A DNA stretch of 37,787 nucleotides, from positions 1 through 37,787 of the forward strand of contig CAKRFU010000025.1 of assembly GCA_934320845.1 (NCBI GenBank), in the 5' to 3' direction. Origin of the DNA: an uncultured Lachnospiraceae bacterium. Its GTDB lineage: Bacteria; Bacillota; Clostridia; Lachnospirales; Lachnospiraceae. The translations under genes and the position numbers were made by a program. The notes below the pieces were generated by a model. It ran no database searches. It was not told the DNA's origin and saw nothing but the letters and a program-made list of their open reading frames with translations. Of this stretch, positions 1 through 8,409 are shown piece after piece. Each line of letters begins with the position of its first letter. The first letter of the stretch is position 1.

Positions 1-4
1 ATAT

Positions 5-88
5 GCGGAAGTGCTGGAATTGGCAGACAGGCATGATTCAGGTTCATGTGTCGGCAACGACGTGTGGGTTCAAGTCCCATTTTCCGCA
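5..88 (+). tRNA. tRNA-Leu (anticodon CAG)
   Basis: The 7-bp acceptor stem pairs GCGGAAG (5-11) with TTTCCGC (81-87), with A as discriminator base as expected for leucine. The anticodon stem CATGA/TCATG encloses the loop TTCAGGT, which places the anticodon CAG at 39-41, reading CUG. A long variable arm (around TGTCGGCAACGACG) makes this a class II tRNA, which supports Leu. The T arm has the usual GGTTCAA loop. The CCA end is not encoded. It is the only tRNA seen in the window and may be the last of a cluster to the left. Confidence 0.95.
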
Positions 89-90
89 TT

Positions 91-155
91 AAAATAAGAA
101 AGCAAAAAAGACTTCTCTTTCTTTAGGGTCGTCTTTTTTGTTTTCTTATTTTTAA
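91..155 (+). terminator. Terminator after tRNA-Leu
   Basis: Just downstream of the tRNA a long A/T-rich stem pairs 91-112 (AAAATAAGAAAGCAAAAAAGAC) with 131-152, around an 18-nt loop, and ends in a T run. One mismatch interrupts the stem. It suits rho-independent termination of the tRNA transcript and is symmetrical enough to work on both strands. Confidence 0.7.
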
Positions 156-232
156 ATATCTAATATCTGTTTTTATTCTATAATCCCTGCGTTATTAATT
201 TCCATTTTTTAAGTAAAAAACTTTTAATCCAA

Positions 233-275
233 CAAAAACGAAAAGGACTTACTCCACAAATATGGAATAAGTCCT
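233..275 (-). terminator. Terminator after rplS
   Basis: The arms 244-256 and 263-275 form a 13-bp stem (AGGACTTAnTCCA type) with a 6-nt loop. On the minus strand it is followed by TTTTCGTTTTTGTT. It lies about 30 nt beyond the rplS stop codon, as expected for a rho-independent terminator of that transcript. Confidence 0.85.
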
Positions 276-304
276 CAAACTTAATAAGATGCTCACGCAA
301 AAAA

Positions 305-652
305 TTATTTAACGATTTCTTTAACCTTAGCAGCCTTCCCAACTCTGTCACGGAGATAGAATAATTTAGCACGTCTAGCCTTACCTCTGCGAACTATCTC
401 AATCTTGTCAATGATTGGTGAGTGAACAGGCCAAGTCTTCTCTACACCTACACCGTTAGAGAATTTTCTAACTGTAAATGTCTCTCTTGCTCCACCGTTC
501 TGTCTCTTAAGTACTGTACCCTCGAATACCTGGATACGCTCTCTTGAGCCTTCAATAACCTTAGCATAAACTTTAACAGTATCACCTACTCTAAAGTCTG
601 CTACTTCTGCCTTTAACTGTGCATCTTCAATTGCCTTAATAATATCGTTCAT
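305..652 (-). CDS. rplS: 50S ribosomal protein L19
   Basis: This 115-residue protein matches bacterial L19 over its full length. It has the conserved entry [16 protein letters not shown], the central FEGTVLKRQ segment and the basic [22 protein letters not shown] tail region. L19 lies at the 30S-50S interface near the aminoacyl-tRNA site. The ATG start is preceded by AAGGAGGT at good spacing. The gene appears to be monocistronic: a consensus-like promoter lies about 100 nt upstream, immediately after the SNF2 gene, and a strong terminator follows. In many Firmicutes rplS sits behind trmD and rimM, but neither is next to it here. Confidence 0.97.
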   Translation of the reverse strand: MNDIIKAIEDAQLKAEVADFRVGDTVKVYAKVIEGSRERIQVFEGTVLKRQNGGARETFTVRKFSNGVGVEKTWPVHSPIIDKIEIVRRGKARRAKLFYLRDRVGKAAKVKEIVK

Positions 653-742
653 TTTGTGACCTCCTTAATTATTTTGACATTCTTAATACTTATGTGTAAT
701 CTTACAACCGTAACAGAGGAATATCTCTACTCACAAACAACA
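653..742 (-). promoter_or_regulatory. rplS 5' leader, possible L19 autoregulatory leader
   Basis: About 90 nt lie between the predicted transcription start and the rplS ATG. The RNA can form short stems, such as AGAG pairing with CTCT around AGAGATATTCCTCT. L19 leaders are known upstream of rplS in some Firmicutes. I see only weak pairing and cannot confirm a match to that family without a covariance model, so this call is tentative. Confidence 0.3.
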
Positions 743-748
743 TTCAAT

Positions 749-777
749 ATGATACCACAACATTTCTTACATTGCAA
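749..777 (-). promoter_or_regulatory. rplS promoter
   Basis: On the minus strand, TTGCAA (772-777) is separated by exactly 17 bp from TATCAT (749-754). This is a good housekeeping sigma factor match, lying within 10 bp of the end of the upstream SNF2 gene. It implies that rplS is transcribed independently of that gene. Confidence 0.7.
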
Positions 778-787
778 TAGTTTTTTT

Positions 788-3700
788 CTATTTAAATAAC
801 TCCAGTATTTCATCTCTGGTCAAATTGTTGACAAACAGCTCATCCGCTTCAATCACCGAGTCAGACAGCATTTTCTTTCGTTTTTGTAATTCATAGATTT
901 TTTCTTCAATCGAATCTTTCATTACATACTTTATAACCTGTACTTTGCGTTTCTGTCCTATACGGTATGCTCTGTCCGTAGCCTGTTCTTCTACCGCAGG
1001 ATTCCACCAAGGGTCAAAATGTATAACCGTATCTGCGCCTGTCAGGTTAAGGCCTGTTCCACCTGCTTTAAGTGAAATCAGAAATACCTTTACTTCTCCC
1101 TGATTAAATTCTTTAACATATCTTTTTCTCTCCTCCGGCTTTGTAGCTCCGACAAGATAAAAATACGGTATATCATTTTTTCTAAGTTCATCCGCAATTA
1201 TTGAAAGCATTGATGTAAATTGCGAAAATACAATAACACTGTGACCACCCTCCAATATATCCGGAAGCTGTTCCATAAGAAGTTCCAGCTTTCCGCTTCC
1301 ACCATGATAATTTTCAATGAAAGTTCCAGGATGACAGCATATCTGACGCAGCCTTGTAAGTGCAGCAAGAACCTGTATTCTCTCTTTTCCACTTTGTATC
1401 TCACTGTTATCACGTATTTCACTTTGTATTCTTGAAAGATATGAAAGATATATCTTTTTCTGTTTTGCCGTCATTTCCGATATTCTCTTTGTCTCTATCT
1501 TATCCGGCAGATCTTTCAATACATCTTTTTTCATTCTTCTGAGTATAAACGGCTGTATTCTCTTTTTGAGTTCTTCCATCTTAGTCTCATTTTTTTCTTT
1601 AAGTATCGGCTTTTCATAATAATCCGAAAACTTTGAATACTTCATAAGAAATCCGGGCATTATAAAGTCAAAAATAGACCACAATTCAGATAATGTATTT
1701 TCTATAGGAGTTCCCGTAAGCGCAAATCTGTGCGCCGCCACAACAGATTTAACTGCTTTTGCACCGAGTGAAGCAGGATTTTTTATAAACTGTGCCTCGT
1801 CGATAAACATATTGTCATATTTTATCTCTTTAAAAAATTCCATATCCTTTCTTATCAGAGGGTATGTTGTAATCCACACATCATAATCCTGTCTGTCCTC
1901 ACATATAAGTTTTTTCCTTTCATCCGGGTCCCCTGATATTATTCTGGTTCTTATATGAGGTGCAAATTTTTCAAATTCTTCCTGCCAGTTGTATGTCAGA
2001 GAGGTTGGGCAGACAATAAGTGACTTACTTTCAGGCTGCGAACATATATATACAATAGTCTGCAAAGTCTTTCCAAGACCCATGTCATCAGCCAGAATTC
2101 CACCCATGCTGTATCTTGCAAGATTTTTAAGCCATCTGTATCCGACTACCTGATATTTTCTCATTTTTGCTTTAATGTTTTCGGGAACAGGGTACTCGCT
2201 TATCTCCGGCTTTTTTATATCATCAAGCAATCTGTCAAATCCCTCGTCCCTTGTAACAAAACTGCTGCCCGGCATTATCTCATCGATATAAATTGCTGCA
2301 TTTTCCTCGAATTTCAGCACTCCCGAATCATTTTGCACGCTGTTTTCAATAAGCCATTCAAGCGTTTTTTTCTGCTTTTCATCTTCAAGGCTTATAAATG
2401 CACCGCTCTTAAGCCTGTAATATTTCTTTTTTAAATGTATTGCTCTAAAAAAGTCTTCCAATTCTTCTTTCGGTACCTGTGCATAGTCCATGTCCATCTC
2501 AAGAAGATTGATATCCGTATTAAGCCTTATGTTCGCTGACATGTGTCCGATTTTTTTGACATTTATGTTTTTATATTCTTTAGAGTAAAATACTTCAAAG
2601 TTATCTGTAAGAACATGCCTTTTATCGGTCATCATGCTGAAAATATCGTCCTCATTTTTCAGAAGAAAAGCATTGTCACTTATCTTAAAATTCAGGTCAT
2701 ACAACACTCTTGTAAGGCGTTCTTCCTCTTCTTTATCACGGACAAGTATATATTTTCCCGAATAATCATTCTTCAACGGATTTATGGCATAATCACCGTA
2801 TTGAAACTTAATAATCGCTGTTATGGATATTTTTTTCCTGCTCTGATATATATCAAGATAAAGTTTAGGCACAAGCGGCTCAACTATATACATATTCTTA
2901 ATTTCATCCGGAACATGTACATCCATCTGCTTCTTTAATATAGGAAGCACTTTTTCTACAAAACCGTTTTTATTTTCATTTCTAAACTCAATCTCATTGC
3001 CATTCTGCATAAAAAGCGGCGAATAAAACGGCAAAAGACAGCTTATGAAATCTTTTTGCGGCATATATAATGTATTATTATAGAAAAGAATGCTTCCATC
3101 CTCACAAAGTGAGATAAGTTTATTTTCACCTATTTTTTTTAAAGACAGCGCATTATCCTTTAAAATCATTTCCACTGAAAGGTCAGGATTTCCTTTTTCT
3201 ATTCTTATATCCTTAAATTCTTTTCCGTATATATTTATGTCGCACTCAATGTTTTCTGATAAATCAAGCAGTTTTTGCAGCATTTTTTTCGACAGCACAA
3301 GTTCCTGTCTTTTAAACAAATTTGAATAATATGATTTTCCGAGTGTCTCCTGAATTTCATATATATCCATAATGTAGTCAAGAACTCTGGCAGAATTTTC
3401 CTCAAACGCACTCTCTCCCGGAACAAAATGAAATTCTTTGCCAAGTTCTATTGTTTCTTCATTATAATAGTCGTTTATAAATTTTTTCGTATTTGAAACC
3501 TTGTACATTTTATGTTCACCAGCTTCAAAGCTGACATAAGCTCTTGAATTTTTGCTTTTCAAAAATTCCGGGATTGATATATTCAATTTCAGACGAAAAT
3601 AGTTTGGTGTCAGATGGTTGTATTCTCTTTTTCTAAAATACTCTACGACATTATATGCAACCCTGTCTTCCCCTTTTAAATTAACTTTTGCATCTTCTCT

Positions 3701-3988
3701 CTGCTGATAGTCTGCGATAAAAAGCATCATGGCAATAACATGTTTACATGCTCCCGATAATTTAACATGTGAAGGACAGTTACACGAATATATCATATTT
3801 CCATCTTCCTCAACCTGAACAGTAACTATATACTGATTGCTTCCTTTTACAATCCCTTTATACTGCTTTATACTGTCATTCCATGTCACGTTAGAAACGG
3901 CATGAGCAGCATAGTAACGCATTCCTCTATAGTAAACTTTAACAGAAGACGCATATTGTTTTATCGCCTCTCTTGTTATTTTTCTCAT
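788..3988 (-). CDS. SWIM zinc-finger SNF2-family helicase
   Basis: A large Swi2/Snf2-type DNA translocase of about 1066 residues. Near the N terminus it has a SWIM zinc finger (CNCPSH...GACKH, about residues 68-85), then a long bacterial SNF2-associated region. The two RecA-like lobes are in the C-terminal 450 residues. Lobe 1 has Walker A DDMGLGKT, the DEAQ Walker B box and LTGTPIEN; lobe 2 has SLKAGGTGLNL and the arginine-finger block DRAYRIGQ. All motor motifs look intact. Such proteins use ATP to move along duplex DNA and displace bound proteins; the cellular role in Clostridia is not established. A GTG at 4009 extends the frame by seven codons but has no Shine-Dalgarno, while the ATG at 3988 follows GGCGGGTGG, so the latter is preferred. 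It lies 26 nt downstream of the flippase gene. Confidence 0.9.
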   Translation of the reverse strand: MRKITREAIKQYASSVKVYYRGMRYYAAHAVSNVTWNDSIKQYKGIVKGSNQYIVTVQVEEDGNMIYSCNCPSHVKLSGACKHVIAMMLFIADYQQREDAKVNLKGEDRVAYNVVEYFRKREYNHLTPNYFRLKLNISIPEFLKSKNSRAYVSFEAGEHKMYKVSNTKKFINDYYNEETIELGKEFHFVPGESAFEENSARVLDYIMDIYEIQETLGKSYYSNLFKRQELVLSKKMLQKLLDLSENIECDINIYGKEFKDIRIEKGNPDLSVEMILKDNALSLKKIGENKLISLCEDGSILFYNNTLYMPQKDFISCLLPFYSPLFMQNGNEIEFRNENKNGFVEKVLPILKKQMDVHVPDEIKNMYIVEPLVPKLYLDIYQSRKKISITAIIKFQYGDYAINPLKNDYSGKYILVRDKEEEERLTRVLYDLNFKISDNAFLLKNEDDIFSMMTDKRHVLTDNFEVFYSKEYKNINVKKIGHMSANIRLNTDINLLEMDMDYAQVPKEELEDFFRAIHLKKKYYRLKSGAFISLEDEKQKKTLEWLIENSVQNDSGVLKFEENAAIYIDEIMPGSSFVTRDEGFDRLLDDIKKPEISEYPVPENIKAKMRKYQVVGYRWLKNLARYSMGGILADDMGLGKTLQTIVYICSQPESKSLIVCPTSLTYNWQEEFEKFAPHIRTRIISGDPDERKKLICEDRQDYDVWITTYPLIRKDMEFFKEIKYDNMFIDEAQFIKNPASLGAKAVKSVVAAHRFALTGTPIENTLSELWSIFDFIMPGFLMKYSKFSDYYEKPILKEKNETKMEELKKRIQPFILRRMKKDVLKDLPDKIETKRISEMTAKQKKIYLSYLSRIQSEIRDNSEIQSGKERIQVLAALTRLRQICCHPGTFIENYHGGSGKLELLMEQLPDILEGGHSVIVFSQFTSMLSIIADELRKNDIPYFYLVGATKPEERKRYVKEFNQGEVKVFLISLKAGGTGLNLTGADTVIHFDPWWNPAVEEQATDRAYRIGQKRKVQVIKYVMKDSIEEKIYELQKRKKMLSDSVIEADELFVNNLTRDEILELFK

Positions 3989-4014
3989 AACACGCCACCC
4001 GCCTTTCACTCAAT

Positions 4015-5661
4015 CTATCTTAACAAATGAAACTTATCAGCAATCCTTGCCATTCTTCTTCCCATAGGGAACTCATACAATTCTTTTCTGCTCAACCCGT
4101 GCAGTTTGAGTACAAGTGCAAAATATACCGCCACCGCTGCTATAACCGCCGGGCATATTGCAACATATATCCTGCTTGTGAGCATAAAAAACAATTTATA
4201 AACTATAAATGTTACGATTCCCATTATAAATGATGCCAGTAAAGGCACACAAAAAGTTTTGGTATATTCCTGCTTGTACTTCATATGTTTTGAAACCGAC
4301 CTGCCATTCATGAAACATACCAGAAGCGGATATGTCACATTACCGAGTACAAGTGCATACACACCAAGATTTGTCCATTTTAAAAGCACGAAAACAAAAA
4401 CAACATGCACAATAAGTGATACGAGTGAATGTATTACAGGCAGCGCCATCTTGTCGATACTTTGCAAAACTCCGCTTGTAACAGTTGACAACGCATAAAA
4501 TATTACACAGGATGAACCAATCATAAGCATCGCACCGCCTGTTTTATAATCTGATGATGGAAATAAAAGTCTTATTATAGGCTCGGCAAGTACAGCAAGT
4601 CCCATTGATGATGGAAAAGCAATTATCATATTAAATTTAACTGCCATGTCAACTTTCTTTTTAGCATCACGCATATCCCCCGCCGCAACAGATGTGACAA
4701 GATTCGGAATCATAGAGGATGCTATTGCTGTCGAAACAGCTATAGGAACACTCACTAAAAGTCTGTACTTTGTACTGTATATTCCCTGAAGAGTTTTTAC
4801 TTCCTTATCAGTCTTACCAATAGCCCCCATTACATTGTTAAACAAAGTTACATCTATTATACCGCTTAACTGATATACAGTCTGACTCAATATAATAGGC
4901 AGAACAGTCATTATAATAAGCTTATAAGTATATCCTAATGATTCTTTTGCCGATAATTTGTCTCTGCGTGCCTGTTTTTTTATAACGGGACGATAAACTG
5001 TATATATTATCATAAGTATAAGTAATGCTGTCACAGCTCCAAAACATGTACCAAGAGTTCCTCCTGCTGCCCCCCACGCAGAAAGTTCAGGCGAAGCACT
5101 GTGTGCACGCATAAAGAAATATGCTGCTCCCACACTGACAAACGCATTTACTATCTGTTCAAATATCTGGGATATTGCTGTTGGAAGCATTGTACGATGC
5201 CCCTGAAAAAGTCCTCTGAAAACGCCCATAACCGCAACAATAAATATAGTAGGTGCAAGAACTCTTAGAGGAATAGCTATTCCACTGTATTTTGCAAAGA
5301 ACTTTGCCTCAAGCCAGTCCGCACCAAAATATACGAACAATGCTGCTATTCCGCCCGTAAAAACAGATAAAATCATTGAACATTTAAATATTTTATATGC
5401 ACTTTTATATCGTTTTTGAGATATCTTTGCTGAAACCATCTTTGAAACAGCCATTGGCATTCCATACGATGAAATTATCAGAAGAATATTATAAATTTCA
5501 AATGCAGCCGAATAAACACCGTTTCCCTCATCTCCGATTATATTTGCCATTGGGATACGATATATCATTCCAATGATTCTTACAAGTATTGACGCTGCTG
5601 CAAGAATACTTCCCTGCTTTAAAAAACCACTGGCGGCTTTATTTTGTTTACTAGTTTCCAT
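4015..5661 (-). CDS. SpoVB/MurJ-type polysaccharide flippase (MOP superfamily)
   Basis: This 548-residue polytopic membrane protein has about 14 hydrophobic segments and the N-terminal pattern of the Wzx/SpoVB/MurJ branch of the MOP superfamily (GSILAAASILVRIIGMIYRIP, then GDEGNGVYSAAFEIYNILL). Members move undecaprenyl-linked precursors such as lipid II across the membrane. Clostridia usually carry several paralogues (SpoVB, YtgP/MurJ, YkvU), and I cannot tell which one this is from sequence alone. Following the yqfC-yqfD-ybeY run, a role in envelope or spore cortex synthesis is plausible but inferred. The ATG is preceded by AAGGGGAT at about 10 nt and starts 20 nt after the ybeY stop. Confidence 0.85.
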   Translation of the reverse strand: METSKQNKAASGFLKQGSILAAASILVRIIGMIYRIPMANIIGDEGNGVYSAAFEIYNILLIISSYGMPMAVSKMVSAKISQKRYKSAYKIFKCSMILSVFTGGIAALFVYFGADWLEAKFFAKYSGIAIPLRVLAPTIFIVAVMGVFRGLFQGHRTMLPTAISQIFEQIVNAFVSVGAAYFFMRAHSASPELSAWGAAGGTLGTCFGAVTALLILMIIYTVYRPVIKKQARRDKLSAKESLGYTYKLIIMTVLPIILSQTVYQLSGIIDVTLFNNVMGAIGKTDKEVKTLQGIYSTKYRLLVSVPIAVSTAIASSMIPNLVTSVAAGDMRDAKKKVDMAVKFNMIIAFPSSMGLAVLAEPIIRLLFPSSDYKTGGAMLMIGSSCVIFYALSTVTSGVLQSIDKMALPVIHSLVSLIVHVVFVFVLLKWTNLGVYALVLGNVTYPLLVCFMNGRSVSKHMKYKQEYTKTFCVPLLASFIMGIVTFIVYKLFFMLTSRIYVAICPAVIAAVAVYFALVLKLHGLSRKELYEFPMGRRMARIADKFHLLR

Positions 5662-5681
5662 AGTCGCTTTTATCCCCTTTT

Positions 5682-6188
5682 TTAGTCTCTTTTTATCCCA
5701 AGTGCATTAAGTATTTCTTCCTGTTTTTTCTCCATTACAATTCTCTCATCGTCATCCATGTGATCATAACCAAGAAGGTGAAGCATACTGTGAGCTGTAA
5801 GGAAACAAATTTCCCTCTTGAGGGTGTGACCGTAAGTCTTTGCCTGTTCCACAGCTCTCTCAACAGATATAACTATATCGCCGAGCAGAAGTTCACCGCT
5901 TTCAGGATTAAAGTACATTGCAAGTGCATCGTCACTCTCAAGAATGTCATAATCTGCCGGCGAATCATAATCAACCATCGGAAACGAAAGTACATCTGTC
6001 GGAACATCAAGTTCCCTGAATTCCCTGTTTATATTTCTGATACCTTCATTATCAGTAAATGTCAGATTTACTTCACATTCATAAGGACATTTCTCCTGTT
6101 CAAGAGCTTTCTCTATAACGAGCTTTAACACTTTCTCATAATCAAATCCCAAATCAAGCTCCTGCTCATTTTCCATCAGTATAGTCAT
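5682..6188 (-). CDS. ybeY: Endoribonuclease YbeY (rRNA maturation factor)
   Basis: A 168-residue member of the UPF0054/YbeY family. The zinc-binding signature is complete near the C terminus: HSMLHLLGYDH, with three metal-ligand histidines. The family block NREFRELDVPTDVLSFP is also present, as is GDIVISVERAVEQA. YbeY is a metal-dependent endoribonuclease involved in 16S rRNA 3'-end maturation and ribosome quality control. The ATG at 6188 follows AGGAGGATGTA, an excellent site. The gene follows the HD membrane protein gene, the usual Firmicutes order phoH-HD-ybeY. Confidence 0.95.
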   Translation of the reverse strand: MTILMENEQELDLGFDYEKVLKLVIEKALEQEKCPYECEVNLTFTDNEGIRNINREFRELDVPTDVLSFPMVDYDSPADYDILESDDALAMYFNPESGELLLGDIVISVERAVEQAKTYGHTLKREICFLTAHSMLHLLGYDHMDDDERIVMEKKQEEILNALGIKRD

Positions 6189-6215
6189 TACATCCTCCTA
6201 TATTAAAATTATCCG

Positions 6216-7433
6216 TTAAAAATCCATATTTATATTTTTGTATATCTCTTTTATATCTTCAACTTCTTTTTCGCTTATATCGCAATTATCGAAATTTCCT
6301 TTTTTCTGTCTGTTTGCAAACACACTCTCAATAAGCTTTTCTTTTGACGGCCTGCTCTTATCTTTATTTTTTTCAAAATATTCTATCATGGATACTATGC
6401 TGTCAGAAAGCATAACAACCACTGCCTCCCTGCTCTCAGGTTTTTCATTCTTATCACAGACCTGCAGTATAAGCTCAGTAAGACATTTTGGGAAATCATA
6501 CGCATATGCTATATCATTTGTCGCTTCAACATAATTTTCTTCTTTTTTTATTTTTCCGATTTCGTGATACATTCCTCCTGCCTTGGCAAGCAGACTGTTA
6601 TATTCCATCTTCTGTGCAACCCTCATCGACATAACACTGACCCTCATAGAATGAATAAATAAATTTGCTGAAAATGCCTGTAATCTTCTTATAAGTTCAT
6701 AATCTGACTCTAAAAGATTTCTCATTTTTTCAGTATCCTCAACGCACAGGCATTTGATTTTTCCAAACTGTTCAAACATATACCTCACAATAAATGCCGT
6801 AAACGCTATAACAAAAGATGACATAAGCTGTATTATCAAATATGTTTTGTTTGCATTGAGCAGTGTAATATCGAAGCCAAACTGTATTATAAGAAGTACC
6901 GCTGAGAGCGCAATCATCGCAACTGTGGAATATAAAAGTTCTTTAATGCTGTTGTCCGCAAAAAGCAAAACAACGACTGCTCCAAAAACCAGATAGTACA
7001 ATATTTTTTTACTGCTTTGAATGTAGTCCGTTGCATACAGCACATACTGAACCATACTCAAAAAATAAAATATCATTCCATGTTTCATTCCGTCGATAAC
7101 AGAAATAACAGCAACAGATATAAGCCATAAACCTCCTACAAATTCATAGCCGTATAAAAAAATCAAAGCAATTGCTATCACCAAACTGAAAAAATACAAA
7201 CTTTCGGAATGAAGCTCCCTAATATATTTTCCCCCACTGTGTGTATAGAAACATTGTACAAGAATACCACACACCACTGCTGTTACAATATTCACCATAT
7301 TTTTCACAATGCCGTAGTCTCTCACAAAACCTATAACAACAGCACCCAGAATTAAGATAATATAAATAACAATTGAAAAATTTCTGGCTCTATTTATTTC
7401 ATCTCTTTCTTTTTTCATTTTCTTTTGATTCAT
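6216..7433 (-). CDS. Variant HD-domain membrane protein at the PgpH/YqfF position
   Basis: A 405-residue protein with about eight hydrophobic segments (residues 19-225) followed by a cytoplasmic HD-like domain (about 255-400). Its place between phoH and ybeY is that of the 7TM-HD phosphodiesterase PgpH (YqfF), which degrades c-di-AMP. It differs strongly from that family, which usually has 700 or more residues: the large extracytoplasmic domain is missing. The HD motif reads H261...H290-E291, with Glu in place of the metal-binding Asp, and a candidate final acid is D344 in LSDSIVSM. The usual histidine-rich middle of the PgpH domain is not recognisable. It may be a reduced phosphodiesterase, a sensor or an inactive form. 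The start follows AAAAAAGGTAA and overlaps the phoH end by 35 nt, suggesting translational coupling. Confidence 0.75.
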   Translation of the reverse strand: MNQKKMKKERDEINRARNFSIVIYIILILGAVVIGFVRDYGIVKNMVNIVTAVVCGILVQCFYTHSGGKYIRELHSESLYFFSLVIAIALIFLYGYEFVGGLWLISVAVISVIDGMKHGMIFYFLSMVQYVLYATDYIQSSKKILYYLVFGAVVVLLFADNSIKELLYSTVAMIALSAVLLIIQFGFDITLLNANKTYLIIQLMSSFVIAFTAFIVRYMFEQFGKIKCLCVEDTEKMRNLLESDYELIRRLQAFSANLFIHSMRVSVMSMRVAQKMEYNSLLAKAGGMYHEIGKIKKEENYVEATNDIAYAYDFPKCLTELILQVCDKNEKPESREAVVVMLSDSIVSMIEYFEKNKDKSRPSKEKLIESVFANRQKKGNFDNCDISEKEVEDIKEIYKNINMDF

Positions 7434-8409
7434 TTACCTTTTTTCTTCTTTCAATTTTTTTCTCATAATCATCATATGCCGTAACAATTTTTTGAACTAA
7501 AGGATGTCTTACCACATCTTTATTTGTAAGATATGCAAAACCAATATCCTCAACCTTTCCCAGCACCTCAAGAGCCTGTTCAAGTCCTGATTTGGTTGTT
7601 CCCGGCAAATCTTTCTGAGTCAGGTCACCTGTCACTATTACTTTTGACCCAAATCCGATTCTTGTCAAAAACATTTTCATCTGTGCCGGCGTTGTATTCT
7701 GTGCCTCATCAAGTATTATGAAAGAATTGTCAAGCGTTCTTCCTCTCATATACGCTAACGGTGCAACTTCAATAAGCCCTTTCTCGACATTTCTAAGATA
7801 ACTTTCTGCACCCATTATCTGATACAGTGCATCATAAAGAGGTCTCAAATAAGGATCCACCTTGCTCTGAAGGTCTCCTGGCAAAAATCCAAGTTTTTCT
7901 CCTGCTTCTATCGCAGGTCTTGTAAGAATTATTTTATTGACTTCATCTCTTTTAAAAGCTTCAATAGCCATCGCCATTGCAAGATATGTCTTTCCTGTTC
8001 CCGCAGGCCCTATGCCGAAAACTATCATTTTTTTGCGGATCAAATCAATATAATTTTTCTGTCCCGAAGTCTTTGGTTTAATCGGTTTGCCCTGAATTGT
8101 CCTGCATACTATGTCAGAATCAAGTTCAACGACTTCCCCTTCTCTGTGTTCAACTGCCAAAGACAAAATATAATTCACATTTTGTTCTGTTATTGTATTT
8201 CCTCTTTTTGACAGTTCAAGTAACTCTGTGAGAATACTTTCCGCCTGTTTGACACCTGACGCATCTCCGACAAGTTTAATATTCCCATCTCTCGCAACCA
8301 TCGTAACGTTAAGACTTCTCTCTATTTTTTTGATGTTCGCATCAAAACTGCCGAATATATTTCTCTCATGCTCAACCGGTATTTCCAGAACTGTTTCCAT
8401 TATTGCCAT
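7399..8409 (-). CDS. phoH: PhoH-like ATPase (YbeZ/PhoH family)
   Basis: A 336-residue PhoH-family protein. An N-terminal KH-like RNA-binding segment (about residues 15-70) precedes the ATPase domain, which has Walker A GPAGTGKT, the conserved LTRPAIEAGEKLGFLPGDL block, Walker B FIILDEAQN and the TGDLTQKDLP motif. These proteins are RNA-associated P-loop ATPases, and in many bacteria work with YbeY, which is encoded two genes downstream. The ATG at 8409 follows AAGGAATAATAAAT; an in-frame ATG three codons later has no better site. The start lies inside the yqfD 3' end (38-nt overlap), consistent with a coupled operon. Confidence 0.95.
   Translation of the reverse strand: MAIMETVLEIPVEHERNIFGSFDANIKKIERSLNVTMVARDGNIKLVGDASGVKQAESILTELLELSKRGNTITEQNVNYILSLAVEHREGEVVELDSDIVCRTIQGKPIKPKTSGQKNYIDLIRKKMIVFGIGPAGTGKTYLAMAMAIEAFKRDEVNKIILTRPAIEAGEKLGFLPGDLQSKVDPYLRPLYDALYQIMGAESYLRNVEKGLIEVAPLAYMRGRTLDNSFIILDEAQNTTPAQMKMFLTRIGFGSKVIVTGDLTQKDLPGTTKSGLEQALEVLGKVEDIGFAYLTNKDVVRHPLVQKIVTAYDDYEKKIERRKKVNESKENEKRKR

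Noticed and set aside
91..155. Transcription attenuator after the tRNA
   Set aside because: There is no plus-strand gene after it; the structure fits a plain terminator.
2543..2938. Plus-strand 131-codon frame inside the SNF2 gene
   Set aside because: It is antisense to a conserved helicase gene, has no family resemblance and no ribosome-binding site.
5760..6128. Plus-strand 122-codon frame inside ybeY
   Set aside because: Antisense to a conserved gene with intact zinc motif; no start signal.
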